A DNA stretch of 64,000 bases, from contig JACKEB010000020.1 in assembly GCA_020633205.1 (NCBI GenBank), positions 124,001 to 188,000 of the forward strand, given 5' to 3'. Source of the DNA: Polyangiaceae bacterium. GTDB lineage: Bacteria; Myxococcota_A; Polyangia; Polyangiales; Polyangiaceae. The notes under the pieces are model-generated. The model was not told the origin of the DNA, made no database searches, and worked only from the letters and a program-made list of their open reading frames with translations. This document shows positions 1-8,562 of this stretch, piece after piece. Numbering within the stretch: the stretch's first letter is position 1; each line of letters starts with the position of its first letter. The position numbers and the translations under genes are program-made.

Positions 1-1
1 G

Positions 2-919
2 CCAGCCGACCACGTGGTGCTTCTAACGACGGATGGCGTGCGTTGGCAGGACGTGTTCAGCAGCCGAGGCGCCGATGAACTTCCGACGCTCAATCGCTTG
101 ATGACCTCAGACGGCGCAGCGATTGGGGCACCCAATGGCCGCAGTGCAATCACTGCCAGCGGTCCTGCATTCCTTTCGCTGCCCGGCTACCGCGAGCTGC
201 TGTCGGGGCATGCTTCTCAGGGCTGCCAGGCGAACGACTGCAAGGCTCCCACCGAAGCCGGTCTAGTCGAAGAGCTGTCAGGAGCAGACCCGGGAGACAT
301 CGCAGTCTTCTCTTCCTGGGGCACGGTTGGCGACGCGCTCACCCACGACGCGAACGCGGTGGTTAGCGCGGGAAAGAAGTACTTGCTCGGTGAGCCAGAG
401 CTCGCGCGCGTCGGCTTGCTCGGCGCCTGGGAGGACGCCCAAACGGGTAAGTCGACCCCAGGCTGGGGTAGCTACCGCCCTGACGCGCGAACGTCGGCGC
501 TCGCGATCGAATACTTGGAGCGTCGCGAACCTCGCTTCATGTTCTTGAGCCTGGGAGACACCGACGAGTACGCGCACCAAGGCAAGCGCGACGACTACTG
601 GCGCGCGCTGAGGAACTTCGATGACACCGTGGCCGCCGTCGAACGCAAGCTGACGGAGTTTGCCGCCCGCGGCGATAGGACTCTACTCATCGTGACGACG
701 GACCACGGCCGTGCGGACAACTTCACCGAACACGGCCCCAAATTCCCGGAGTCTTCCCGGGTTTGGCTAGTCGCCACTGGAAGTGTTGTGAAAGCACGTG
801 GGCGTATCGAGTCGCCCTCGGTCCGTCATCTGCGAGACGTCGCCCCGACGGTCCTCCTGGCTACGGGCTACGCGCCCAATGCGAATCACGATGGCGAACC
901 GCTGCTAGAACTCTTCTAG
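2..919 (+). CDS. alkaline phosphatase superfamily / type I phosphodiesterase (5' partial)
   Basis: The reading frame is open to the left edge (PADH precedes the GTG at 14), so the true start and probably a signal peptide lie outside the window. Visible superfamily landmarks are a first metal-ligand motif TTDGVRW near the start, a central DTDEYAHQG and the TTDHGR motif followed by EHGP near residues 225-240. These fit the two-metal phosphodiesterase/phosphoglyceromutase-like fold. By family it would hydrolyse a phosphate mono- or diester, probably in the periplasm. The usual nucleophile region (TxxxxGH) appears as ITASGPAFLSLPGYRELLSGH-like sequence, so the nucleophile Ser/Thr is plausible but not proven. 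The substrate cannot be told from the sequence. The gene ends with TAG at 917-919 and faces a possible small gene on the other strand 27 bases away. Confidence 0.8.
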   Translation, partial: PADHVVLLTTDGVRWQDVFSSRGADELPTLNRLMTSDGAAIGAPNGRSAITASGPAFLSLPGYRELLSGHASQGCQANDCKAPTEAGLVEELSGADPGDIAVFSSWGTVGDALTHDANAVVSAGKKYLLGEPELARVGLLGAWEDAQTGKSTPGWGSYRPDARTSALAIEYLERREPRFMFLSLGDTDEYAHQGKRDDYWRALRNFDDTVAAVERKLTEFAARGDRTLLIVTTDHGRADNFTEHGPKFPESSRVWLVATGSVVKARGRIESPSVRHLRDVAPTVLLATGYAPNANHDGEPLLELF

Positions 920-946
920 CCAGTTTCCGCAAGGTAATGTTTGCCG

Positions 947-1138
947 TTACCCAAGCGAGACAGCGCTGAGGACACAGCCTGCTACAACTAGCGCCGCAAA
1001 CAGCCAGACCTCTTCGCGATGGATTCGCTCAAAAAGCGGCAACGCCCAGCTCGCGAGATCGCGCCCCGTGCGCCACGCGCGCGGACGACGCACGCGCTCA
1101 AGCGGGAAGCGGATGACGACGGCGCCAGCGTGTTGCAT
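947..1138 (-). CDS. possible small single-TM protein or gene remnant
   Basis: A 63-residue frame with an ATG at 1138. The first 35 residues are Arg-rich; the last 22 (from EEVWLF onward) form one hydrophobic segment and then the frame stops. The pattern basic region, FERIHREE, hydrophobic helix resembles the first membrane segment of PAP2-type or other integral membrane proteins, but nothing homologous continues after the stop. It may be a true one-TM small protein, a decayed fragment, or chance. There is no clear ribosome-binding site. I do not assign a function. Confidence 0.3.
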   Translation of the reverse strand: MQHAGAVVIRFPLERVRRPRAWRTGRDLASWALPLFERIHREEVWLFAALVVAGCVLSAVSLG

Positions 1139-1228
1139 CGACTCAGTATGGTCCGGCGCCCAGCATGTGACAACTCCGTAACGATTCTCTGTCGTTTACG
1201 AAACGCAAACGCATTCCAGTGAGGGTTT

Positions 1229-1292
1229 CGCCGACGTCACGCAGCGCCGACGTCACGCAGCGCCGACGTCACGCAGCGCCGACGTCACGCAG
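1229..1292. repeat. four exact 16-bp tandem repeats
   Basis: Four head-to-tail exact copies of CGCCGACGTCACGCAG at 1229-1244, 1245-1260, 1261-1276 and 1277-1292, followed by a fading CGCTGTCAC. Each unit contains the palindrome GACGTC. The array lies in a gene-poor gap, so it could be an array of protein-binding sites or a replication-slippage product. Confidence 0.9.
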
Positions 1293-1395
1293 CGCTGTCA
1301 CCCCGCGCTCATGGGAGCGAACCAAGCTGGTCCACAGATGTTGCGGAAGTCACATCCGGCAGCCATGAAACCCATAGAAACTGCTGCATATGGCG

Positions 1396-1445
1396 CAGTT
1401 CTCTTCGCCGCAGCTTTCCTCGCCACAGTTCTCCTCGCCGCAGTT
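1396..1445. repeat. 15-bp imperfect tandem repeat, about 3.3 units
   Basis: Units start at 1396, 1411 and 1426 (consensus CAGTTCTCCTCGCCG) with a partial fourth. Because the period is a multiple of three, every frame gives a repeated peptide. One minus frame reads Cys-Gly-Glu-Glu-Asn repeats but has no start codon after its upstream stop; one plus frame (ATG at 1365) reads as a hydrophobic Ala/Leu helix. Neither is convincing as a gene. Confidence 0.7.
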
Positions 1446-1887
1446 GACCTCTGGGTGGGCCGCGTTGGCGAGCCCCGCCGGGCGCTCTCACGCCGCGGTT
1501 CCGGTCATCTGGCTGCGCTGGATATGCGGAACTCTGCTGGTGTGTTTGCTGGGTTGGCTCGCCATCGCCAGCTGGGCAGCTGAAGGCGACGCAAGTTGCA
1601 CGCCTTCGCAAGTCCACTAACGAAGCCGGAGTTGCTCAGCCCGCCGCACTCGCGCCGAACGGCCGTTTGCCCGCGTTTTTTGCACGTTTTTGGCGAGCGA
1701 ATCCGAAGCGACGCCTGTTTGACACGTTGCGGCAATCCTGGCCTGGGATAACCGCTATGCCGCAGTGCGGCATGCGCTCCACCCAGAGTTTTGGGCGAAC
1801 CGCCCGCTCACTCTGCCAAGCCCGCACGGCTCGGGGGGTGGCAGCGCGAAACCCGGCCTGACCGGCCAACAACCAGGAGATCGCGCG
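1446..1887. other. gap without a supported gene
   Basis: About 440 bases between the 15-bp repeat and the small gene at 1888. Several short frames overlap here on both strands, but none has a ribosome-binding site, recognisable domain or persuasive codon use. It presumably carries the promoter of the gene at 1888. I see no tRNA or strong hairpin. Confidence 0.5.
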
Positions 1888-2112
1888 ATGTCAGAAGAAA
1901 CCACCACAGAGACCGTCATCGAGTCCGTCGAGTCCGAGACCCCAGCGGAAGCCAAGCCAAGCAAGGCCAGCGAGCTGCTGGGACTCGGAAAGTCGAAGCT
2001 GGGCGAAGCGCTTCACTGGATCGCCCAAACCCTGACCAAGGCGTCCGCTGGGTTGAGCGCTGCGGCAGCCAAAGTCGACGCCGTGGGCACCTCCCTAGCT
2101 GTCACCGAGTGA
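1888..2112 (+). CDS. small acidic hypothetical protein (74 aa)
   Basis: The ATG at 1888 is preceded by AGGAGA about seven bases upstream, which decides this start over the longer frame from 1765. The first 25 residues are Glu/Thr/Ser-rich and acidic. The rest (from SKASELLGLG on) alternates small, polar and hydrophobic residues and could form an amphipathic helix (ALHWIAQTLTKASAGL). There is no signal peptide, TM segment or known motif. A strong hairpin lies 39 bases after the stop, so it looks like a single-gene transcript. Function unknown. Confidence 0.6.
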   Translation: MSEETTTETVIESVESETPAEAKPSKASELLGLGKSKLGEALHWIAQTLTKASAGLSAAAAKVDAVGTSLAVTE

Positions 2113-2150
2113 GCCGAACGACCAACCCGGCGCTCGTTTCCGCGCTGTAT

Positions 2151-2181
2151 CGCCCTTCGTAGCGCCCCGCTGCGAAGGGCG
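2151..2181 (+). terminator. terminator-like hairpin after the small acidic gene
   Basis: Arms 2151-2164 and 2168-2181 (CGCCCTTCGTAGCG / CGCTGCGAAGGGCG) pair over 14 bp with one T-G wobble around a 3-base loop. There is no good T tract, so it may terminate weakly or act as an RNA-stabilising end. Confidence 0.55.
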
Positions 2182-2514
2182 TTGCGCGTGTAGTTACGTG
2201 TAGGACAACGCCGCGCTGGCCAGAATGGACATGCACGCGCGACGTGTTGCCAAGCGAGAACAATTGGCGCCCGGAAACCGGGCACAGAACACTTCAGAGA
2301 CGCTGTGGGCCCATGGTGTCACCGCGATGATCCGACGACCCCATCGCGCAGCTCACGGTTTGCCTATTTTTTAGCGGGTTTCGCTTTTCTGCAGGTTCCG
2401 TGGCGAACTGACGAAACCGCGCAGAAATGTCCCGTTTGGCACGGTCCGTTGCAAAGCTGTAGCCCAGACCAGCCAACGAATATCCACAGGCAATCCCCTA
2501 ACTGTGGAGAACTG
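2182..2514. other. gap, nothing recognised
   Basis: About 330 bases between the hairpin and the stop codon of the minus-strand cytochrome gene. Short frames here lack start signals and domains. I see no tRNA, repeat or convincing promoter. Confidence 0.5.
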
Positions 2515-4188
2515 TCAGCGGGACTGAGTTTCCGCGTCCCAGCTCAAACGGAGCTCCCCATCGTCGAAGACGCGGCCGGTCGTCCCCAGTTCGGTGGAGC
2601 CATTGACGATCTCCGAGTGGACGTTACGGACTCGACCGAGCAGCGCGTCACGCCCCAAATCGAAGCGTTGGCTCCGTACCAGGGCGCGATAGGCCTGGTT
2701 GAGCTGGAGCGCGCGCGCGCGGCTGGGCAAGACGAGAGCGGTGATATCAGCGCGCTTGCTGTCCACTTCGGTCGCTGCAAGGTGCCCAGAAGGAAACAGC
2801 CGCTGAAGCACCTCGGCGTTGGCGCGGAACTCATCGCCACCACCAACTCGCTCCAAGTAAGTGGCGATTTCGCCCTTCGAGTGCCCGAGCTGCGGCGCGT
2901 CGGGGATACCGCGCAGGTCCTGAACGGCCCAACCGCCCGCGCCAGGTAGTTTCCGCACGAAAGCGAACGTCTGATCAACCGTTACTCCCAGCCCCGAGTG
3001 GCAGCCCATGCAATATCGGTGTTCTTCGTCGGACTGCAGTCGCAGCCGCCCTTCAGCGTCTTCGATGAAGCCCTGTAGCTGCCACCCAAACTCATTCTTG
3101 AGACCAACCAGCGCATCTCCTGGGAATACGGGGAGCGCGCCACGGTCGCGCTTGTCGTGCTCCTCCTCGTAGGCACGCATCACGGCCCATGCATCGAGTT
3201 CGCGAGTTTTCTTCATGTAGCGGAGTTCCTTCATCCGACGCGCCATGAAGCTCGGTGCATCCGGATCGAGGTAACGCACGCTGTGCAGGAACTCAGTGCC
3301 CCGAGGAAATAGTCCTCGCCGCAGCTTGATGGCCTTTGCGGCCCCGAAAAACGTCGTCGGTAACGCGTGGAGCTTCTTAGCTTCGCCTGCGATGCGCCCG
3401 TCGCCATTCAAGTCGTAGCCAACCACCGTCTCCGACAACGGTTCAATGGGGTGGTCGAGCGCAGCGCTCTCTAGAGCGGGGTCGCTCGCCAAGCTAGCTT
3501 CAAGCAGGCTCAGGTTGGCGCGGTAGGTCTCCGCGGAAGCCTCCCCCTTGTCATCCTCCCGAAACTGCTTCGGCAAGCGAACGAATACATCGTCCGTGCT
3601 GCCGTTCATGGGCCAGAACGTCGCAGGAAAGGGCTTGTACCGCAGGCTGCGCCAACCAGAACCATCACGAGCGAAACCAAGCTCGTCGAACCCCGCATCG
3701 AAATCGAGATCTGGCTTGTATCCAGGGAAGTCGCTGCGCGAGCGAAGCGCCTCACGTAGCGCCGCGTAGTTGTCCTGTCGCACGTAGCCGAGCAGCGCCG
3801 CCTCCGTTTCTTGGCCAGGGGCGACGGCAGGCTCGAACAGATTGCTCCAGTGATTCTTCAACGCGAAGTCACTGAAAGCGTACGCACGCTGCAGGTGCGC
3901 GTCGGACATCGCGTTCATGCCGTGACTTTGGGTGTGACAGGTCCAGCACGGATTGCTCACCCCGTCGGTCTTCGTGTAGCACTGCGGCGGAACCGAAGCC
4001 TCGAGGTTTTCCACCTTACCAACTCGCGCCTTGGCAAAGGCCAGGGGGTCGTAGGCGGCCGCCCGCGGCTGCTGTTTCTCTCGCTCAGTCGCGCAACCGA
4101 AGAGCAGCGCGAATAGCAGGAGCAACCAGGTCCAGACGAGATTTAGATCCCGGAGGATACAGCCTTGTTGATGGTGGCGCAGCTGCAT
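2515..4188 (-). CDS. di-heme c-type cytochrome lipoprotein
   Basis: About 557 residues if started at the ATG at 4188; an upstream ATG at 4221 in the same frame is possible. A hydrophobic helix ends in LLFGC (Cys32), a lipobox, so the protein should be a periplasm-facing lipoprotein. Two CxxCH heme-attachment sites are visible: CWTCH near residue 81 and CMGCH near residue 393. The rest of the chain is long and polar and I do not recognise a catalytic domain. By family it should carry covalent heme c and transfer electrons, or form the heme part of an oxidoreductase, outside the inner membrane. It stands alone, with no oxidase or quinol-dehydrogenase genes near it; the next gene upstream is the collagen-stalked PhoX-like lipoprotein on the same strand, beyond terminator-like hairpins. 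Confidence 0.75.
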   Translation of the reverse strand: MQLRHHQQGCILRDLNLVWTWLLLLFALLFGCATEREKQQPRAAAYDPLAFAKARVGKVENLEASVPPQCYTKTDGVSNPCWTCHTQSHGMNAMSDAHLQRAYAFSDFALKNHWSNLFEPAVAPGQETEAALLGYVRQDNYAALREALRSRSDFPGYKPDLDFDAGFDELGFARDGSGWRSLRYKPFPATFWPMNGSTDDVFVRLPKQFREDDKGEASAETYRANLSLLEASLASDPALESAALDHPIEPLSETVVGYDLNGDGRIAGEAKKLHALPTTFFGAAKAIKLRRGLFPRGTEFLHSVRYLDPDAPSFMARRMKELRYMKKTRELDAWAVMRAYEEEHDKRDRGALPVFPGDALVGLKNEFGWQLQGFIEDAEGRLRLQSDEEHRYCMGCHSGLGVTVDQTFAFVRKLPGAGGWAVQDLRGIPDAPQLGHSKGEIATYLERVGGGDEFRANAEVLQRLFPSGHLAATEVDSKRADITALVLPSRARALQLNQAYRALVRSQRFDLGRDALLGRVRNVHSEIVNGSTELGTTGRVFDDGELRLSWDAETQSR

Positions 4189-4380
4189 GGCGACGGCGAC
4201 ATTGCCGCACATCGCGAACATCCAGGTGACATCTGAGACACAGCTACGCGCTCAGATCGCACCTCACCCCCGAGACTGTTGCTTGTTCTCGCGCCTCCCG
4301 GGCGCGAAATTCTCATCGCCAATGCCGTGAGACGAGTCGTCTCCAGCATGCTCGACCTCCCTGCCCATTGCGTTTGTCTT

Positions 4381-4437
4381 CTTTTGGGGGGAGGGAGACC
4401 CAAAAGAAAACGAGCAGCGACATCAAGTCGCTGCTCG
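4381..4437 (-). terminator. tandem hairpin terminator for the PhoX-like gene
   Basis: The first hairpin read on the minus strand has 11-bp perfect arms 4411-4421 and 4427-4437 (CGAGCAGCGAC / GTCGCTGCTCG) with a 5-base loop and is followed on that strand by TTTTCTTTT. A second perfect 8-bp inverted repeat, 4381-4388 / 4399-4406 (CTTTTGGG / CCCAAAAG), follows immediately. Position and T tract fit a Rho-independent terminator for the minus-strand gene ending at 4593. Confidence 0.75.
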
Positions 4438-4592
4438 CTGCTGGCTGCGCTGCCAGCTGCCCAGCTCGCTCCGGGTGTGTCAGGTCGCGTGGACGACGCC
4501 GCACACTTCTAGTCACGGGCGCCTGGACGCGGACGGCCGACACGCGGGACGGGAGTAGAGTTCGCCCCGCGTCAAGCCGCCTGTACTCGTGC

Positions 4593-6926
4593 TCAGTTAG
4601 GCCAGCGCGAGAAGACTTCCTCGCCGGGGTGCTGCACATTGAAGAATAGTGTGCTCATTCCCGAAGAGAAGGCCGGTCCCGTGGCTTCCGCATCGCTCGG
4701 CGTCGCTACCACGCGGAAAGCAAGTCCGTAGGTAGGCGTGGCCGTCGAGGCGTGAGCCGGGTTCAGGTCGAGGTAGTAGAGCGCGTCGGCGTGGTCGTTC
4801 GTACCCCAGTTGCCATCGGTGCCGAACCACACGCCGCCATCGTGGTCGATCACGATGTTGTCGGGGTTGGCGGCGTCGAACACGCCTACACCCTCGCTGC
4901 CGTGCCACACGTCGAAGTACTCGAAGGTGGTGGAGCTACCGGGGTTCGCCGCGTTGGCCTCCCGTAGCGCAAACACCGCGCCCACCGGATCAGGTCGGGT
5001 CGGGGAGTTGGCGTCGTGAGTCGCCGGGTCGTAGAGCACGCCGTCTTGGTCGTTCGCAACCTTGCGGCCGTTCTTGGTGAACGCGATGTAGAGCAGCGGG
5101 CTGCCGCTGGGGTCGCGGGGGTTCCACTCGAGGTCCTCCGGGCGGTTCAGCTCCATCACGCCGACCTTGGTGGCCGCGGTGAAGAGCGCCGAGCGGACGG
5201 TGTTGTCATCCGGGAAGCCGCCCAGCGAGTTCCAGGTGTTGCTCGTCAGCGCGTCTCCGACGGTGGTGTTGGCGCCGAGCTTCCCGGCGTTGGGGGCCAC
5301 GTCGGAGCTGGTGGTGCTCATCTCGATCCAGCGGCCCTGACCAGGAGCGCTGGAGGTGGGCTTGGCGCCGCCAGTCAGCACCAGACCGTCAGCGTTGTCC
5401 AGCCCGGCGAAATGCGCGACGTACACCTTTCCAGAGCCCAGCAAGTCGCGGATCTGCGCCTTCGTCATCCCCGAGGTGTAGTTCCCCGTGGTAACGAACT
5501 TGTAGATGCGACCGCTGCGACGGTCGTTGCCGCCGTAGATGACGACAGGCTGGTTGGGGATCAACTGCCAGTCGTTGTCGACCACGAAGGTGGCGTTCTC
5601 CCAGCGCGCACGCCCCATCGCGCCGAGCTTCTGATGGCCGACGCCGGCGGTGGTCTTGCCGTAGTACTCGTCCGCAGGGGCACCGGGATCCATCTCGACC
5701 ATGAAACCGTAGTTGTCCCGTGCATGGGTGGTGTTGGCGTCGGAGTGAGCCCCGAACAGCGCGCCGCTCGACGGCATGTGGTCGAAGCTGACCGCCGCGC
5801 CAGCGTCGCACCCAGCGCCCGCGACGAGCTTCTGGTTGCTGGTCCAGCAGCCTTCGAGGTCGCCGTAGTAGTCCTGAACGTTCTCCTCGGCGGTGATCAC
5901 GGTTCCCCAGGGAGTTACTCCGCCGGAGCAGTCACCCATGATGCCAGACACCACGCCGCTCGGCAGCGCGTTGCCCGCGTCGTCGTGATCCGCGCTGGCC
6001 GGGGTGTAACCGGTGATTTTCACCAGCGTGTTGCTGGTGGCGTCGTAGCGCACGTTCTTCGCGTTGCGGTCGACGCTCCAGCTGCCGGTGCCCGGGTCCT
6101 TGATGACGCGCATCCAGGATCCACCCACCATGTGCTTGTTCATGGTGATCATCATGTCGACGTCCGCGGCGCTCCAGACCTCGGCCAGTGGATCGGTCTC
6201 GATCATGCCGGCCTTCTTGGTCCATGCCGCGAGCGTGAGCTGCTGACCGTCCGGTGCGCTGGTCGCGGTGGGCGCGTTGTTCGAGACGTACTCGTGGTTG
6301 ACCCACATCCAGCCTGCCTCGTCGCTACCATTGAACTGAGGGGCGTTCCCACCGGCAGACCAACCGTCACCGAAGTAGGCGATGTAGTCCGGGTTGGCGC
6401 CAAACCGAGGGGCGTCGGCTGCGTCATCCCAGCTGAGCGGATCGAGCCAACTCATGACGACCTCGTGCCCGAGACCCTCGAGCGAGCGCACCGTGTCCGT
6501 CGACGCCGCGGCCAACGGGAACTGTCCTACTGGAAGCGCCTGATTCGTCGCGTACAGCTCCACCAGCGCACGCACGTACTCCGAGAGGTTTGTCGCGCCA
6601 GTTCCGCGAGGATCTCGCAGCGTGATACCGACCATCGAAGGCTTCGGGCGATCGTTCAGATCGACGCCCAGCCCGCCGGGAGTTCCCGGATCTCCCGGGT
6701 CACCTTTATCGCCCGGGTCTCCCTTGGAGCCAGGGTCACCTTGGCTGCCAGGGTCGCCCTGGCTACCAGGGTCGCCCTGGCTACCGGGATCACCCTTGGA
6801 ACCGTTGTCGCCATTGGTACCATCGCTGCCCGTGGCTCCGTTGGATCCATCGGAGCCACACGCGCCAACGCTCAGCGCACTCAAGGCGCCGAGCAAAATA
6901 ATGCCGTATCGAAGTCGGAGTCTCAT
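4593..6926 (-). CDS. PhoX/DUF839-type lipoprotein with collagen-like stalk
   Basis: 777 residues from the ATG at 6926, chosen because GGAAGGG lies about eight bases upstream and the next residues form a signal peptide ending in a lipobox (Cys23). Residues 24-86 are about 21 uninterrupted Gly-X-Y triplets (many GDP and GSQ), a collagen-like rod. The remainder matches the DUF839/PhoX family in style: long, Gly/Asn/Asp-rich, with DYIAYFGDGW, WVNHEYVS, SGGVTPWGTVITAEENVQDYYG-type stretches and DLEWNPRD, LYIAFTKNG. PhoX enzymes are metal-dependent phosphatases; whether this one keeps the active site cannot be judged by eye. The layout implies a globular domain held away from the membrane on a triple-helix-forming stalk. 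The stalk DNA is an 18-bp periodic repeat near 6690-6800, prone to length change. Confidence 0.75.
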   Translation of the reverse strand: MRLRLRYGIILLGALSALSVGACGSDGSNGATGSDGTNGDNGSKGDPGSQGDPGSQGDPGSQGDPGSKGDPGDKGDPGDPGTPGGLGVDLNDRPKPSMVGITLRDPRGTGATNLSEYVRALVELYATNQALPVGQFPLAAASTDTVRSLEGLGHEVVMSWLDPLSWDDAADAPRFGANPDYIAYFGDGWSAGGNAPQFNGSDEAGWMWVNHEYVSNNAPTATSAPDGQQLTLAAWTKKAGMIETDPLAEVWSAADVDMMITMNKHMVGGSWMRVIKDPGTGSWSVDRNAKNVRYDATSNTLVKITGYTPASADHDDAGNALPSGVVSGIMGDCSGGVTPWGTVITAEENVQDYYGDLEGCWTSNQKLVAGAGCDAGAAVSFDHMPSSGALFGAHSDANTTHARDNYGFMVEMDPGAPADEYYGKTTAGVGHQKLGAMGRARWENATFVVDNDWQLIPNQPVVIYGGNDRRSGRIYKFVTTGNYTSGMTKAQIRDLLGSGKVYVAHFAGLDNADGLVLTGGAKPTSSAPGQGRWIEMSTTSSDVAPNAGKLGANTTVGDALTSNTWNSLGGFPDDNTVRSALFTAATKVGVMELNRPEDLEWNPRDPSGSPLLYIAFTKNGRKVANDQDGVLYDPATHDANSPTRPDPVGAVFALREANAANPGSSTTFEYFDVWHGSEGVGVFDAANPDNIVIDHDGGVWFGTDGNWGTNDHADALYYLDLNPAHASTATPTYGLAFRVVATPSDAEATGPAFSSGMSTLFFNVQHPGEEVFSRWPN

Positions 6927-7447
6927 GTTTCGAACCCTTCCGTGGTGGCCGGGAACGTCTCGTAATCCGGTGAACGCCAGGTGAATCACCGGTAACCCTT
7001 CGCGCAATTGCGCGTGTCCACGAGGCAACGCCAGTGACGACTAGGGGGCGTCGACTCGACAACTGAAGGCTCACTCCACAACGCACGGAAATGTGGCGCG
7101 GAAAAAACCATTCGAACTGACGACCGGCCCAAGTTATCACTTCGAAACAGTGGAGAAGCTGCTCCCGTGTGAGCCACCACGGATTCGGCGTATCGCCATG
7201 GTCGCTATCAGCGAAGGCGAGGGCCGCGGATTGTCAAGCGGAAAGCCCCTCGTCGCCCCATGGGCACCGCGACCTTTCGCCACGCGGTCGAACCCCTGCG
7301 ATGCCGCTCGCTACCTAGCGGCACGTGTACGGGCTCCGTTCGCCCGCATTCCTCGAGAAATTGTCCCAGCACGAGCTGCCAACTCCAACTCCAGCGCCTT
7401 TTGTGTAAGCGTTGGGCCCTCGGTCGACGTGACCGCGGGAGAACAGG
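6927..7447. promoter_or_regulatory. divergent promoter region
   Basis: About 520 bases between the minus-strand PhoX-like gene and the plus-strand OmpA-like gene. It must hold both promoters, but I see no convincing -35/-10 pair, operator or small gene. No tRNA is visible. Confidence 0.45.
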
Positions 7448-8296
7448 ATGAAACGAAAACTCAGCGTAGTTTTGGCGGCCTCGCTGCTATCCGTCGCGTG
7501 CGGATACTCCGAGGAAGAGTGGAAAGCCCAGCTCGACAAGTACGCGCAGCTCGACAGTCGCTTCAAGCAGGAGCAGACGGAGCACGCCGCGACCCGAGCG
7601 GAGTTGGAAAAGGCGATGCAGCGCGTTGCAGCGCTTGAAGCCAAGCTCCAGGAAATGGGCGTCAACGTGGACGAGCTGAACAAGCAGCTCGAAGCAGAGG
7701 GCGCAGAAAAGGCGAGGCTCTCCGCGAGCCTCGACGAGACCACGCGCGCGTTGGCGGAGTACAAGGCACGCGCCGCTCAACTCGAGCGCATCAAGCAGCG
7801 CTTCGAGCTCTTGCGTCAGAAGCTGGAGAAGCTGACGACGCTCGGCTTGAAGGTGTCCATCCGGCGCAACCGCATGGTCATCTCGCTACCCGGCGACGTG
7901 CTCTTTGCCTCGGGGAAAGAGAAGCTGCGCAAGGAAGGCGTCGAGGTGCTCGACCAGGTCGCGGCGGTCATCCGCAACGACGCGACGCTCAGCAAGCGCT
8001 TCTTCCAGGTCGCGGGTCACACCGACGACGTTGCGCTGAAGGGCGGCCAGTTCAAGGACAACTGGGGCCTCTCGGCAATGCGCGCACGTGAGGTGCTCGT
8101 GTACCTGGTATCGCCGACGGACGCGAAGGGTGGCGGCGGCGGCCTCGACCCGACGCGCCTGCATGCGGCCGGGTACGGGGAGACGGATCCCATCGAGGCC
8201 AATGACACCGATGAGCACCGCCAGGCGAACCGGCGGGTCGAGCTGGTGCTGATGCCCGACGTCTCGGAAATGCTCGACCTCAAAGAGCTGATCTGA
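7448..8296 (+). CDS. OmpA-family peptidoglycan-binding lipoprotein with coiled coil
   Basis: 282 residues, ATG at 7448 with GGAGAACAGG just upstream. The signal peptide ends in a lipobox (LLSVAC, Cys18). Residues 25-125 are a heptad-rich, Glu/Lys/Ala coiled coil. Residues about 140-275 are an OmpA/MotB C-terminal domain: VLFASGKEKL, AGHTDDVALKGG, NWGLSAMRAREV and HRQANRRVEL mark the peptidoglycan-binding fold. By family it anchors the envelope non-covalently to the cell wall, with the coiled coil as spacer. It stands alone between a long gap and a hairpin at 8343. Confidence 0.9.
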   Translation: MKRKLSVVLAASLLSVACGYSEEEWKAQLDKYAQLDSRFKQEQTEHAATRAELEKAMQRVAALEAKLQEMGVNVDELNKQLEAEGAEKARLSASLDETTRALAEYKARAAQLERIKQRFELLRQKLEKLTTLGLKVSIRRNRMVISLPGDVLFASGKEKLRKEGVEVLDQVAAVIRNDATLSKRFFQVAGHTDDVALKGGQFKDNWGLSAMRAREVLVYLVSPTDAKGGGGGLDPTRLHAAGYGETDPIEANDTDEHRQANRRVELVLMPDVSEMLDLKELI

Positions 8297-8342
8297 GGCG
8301 GGGCCTCGATTTTTTCGACCCCAGGCCTGATGCCGCGAAACG

Positions 8343-8371
8343 GCGCCGTGAGTCCAGCGGGCTCACGGCGC
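8343..8371 (+). terminator. perfect 10-bp hairpin after the OmpA-like gene
   Basis: Arms GCGCCGTGAG (8343-8352) and CTCACGGCGC (8362-8371) are exact inverted repeats around a 9-base loop. No T tract follows. It may end the upstream transcript or act in the 5' leader of the sigma-factor gene, whose start is 191 bases downstream. Confidence 0.45.
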
Positions 8372-8562
8372 TGTGGCGCTCAGATCCTTGAAACTCGGCC
8401 TGCTTTTGCCGCGTATCCATGGGTTGTTGTCCCATGTCCGTTGCGCGAGCTGAAACCTGGAGCGGCTGGTCCCTCGAAGACCCTAAGGGAGCGCTGCTCG
8501 ACGGTTCAGCAAAGCCCGCGAGACCTCCCGCCACAGCTGCGCTAACGCGTAGGGGCAGCAGC

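Noticed and set aside
1229..1292. CRISPR array
   Set aside because: The repeats are directly adjacent without spacers, there are only four, and no cas gene is in the window.
5016..6965. 649-residue open frame on the plus strand opposite the PhoX-like gene
   Set aside because: It is the antisense shadow of the PhoX-like gene, Arg/Val/His-rich with no domain, while the minus strand has a signal peptide, lipobox and family motifs.
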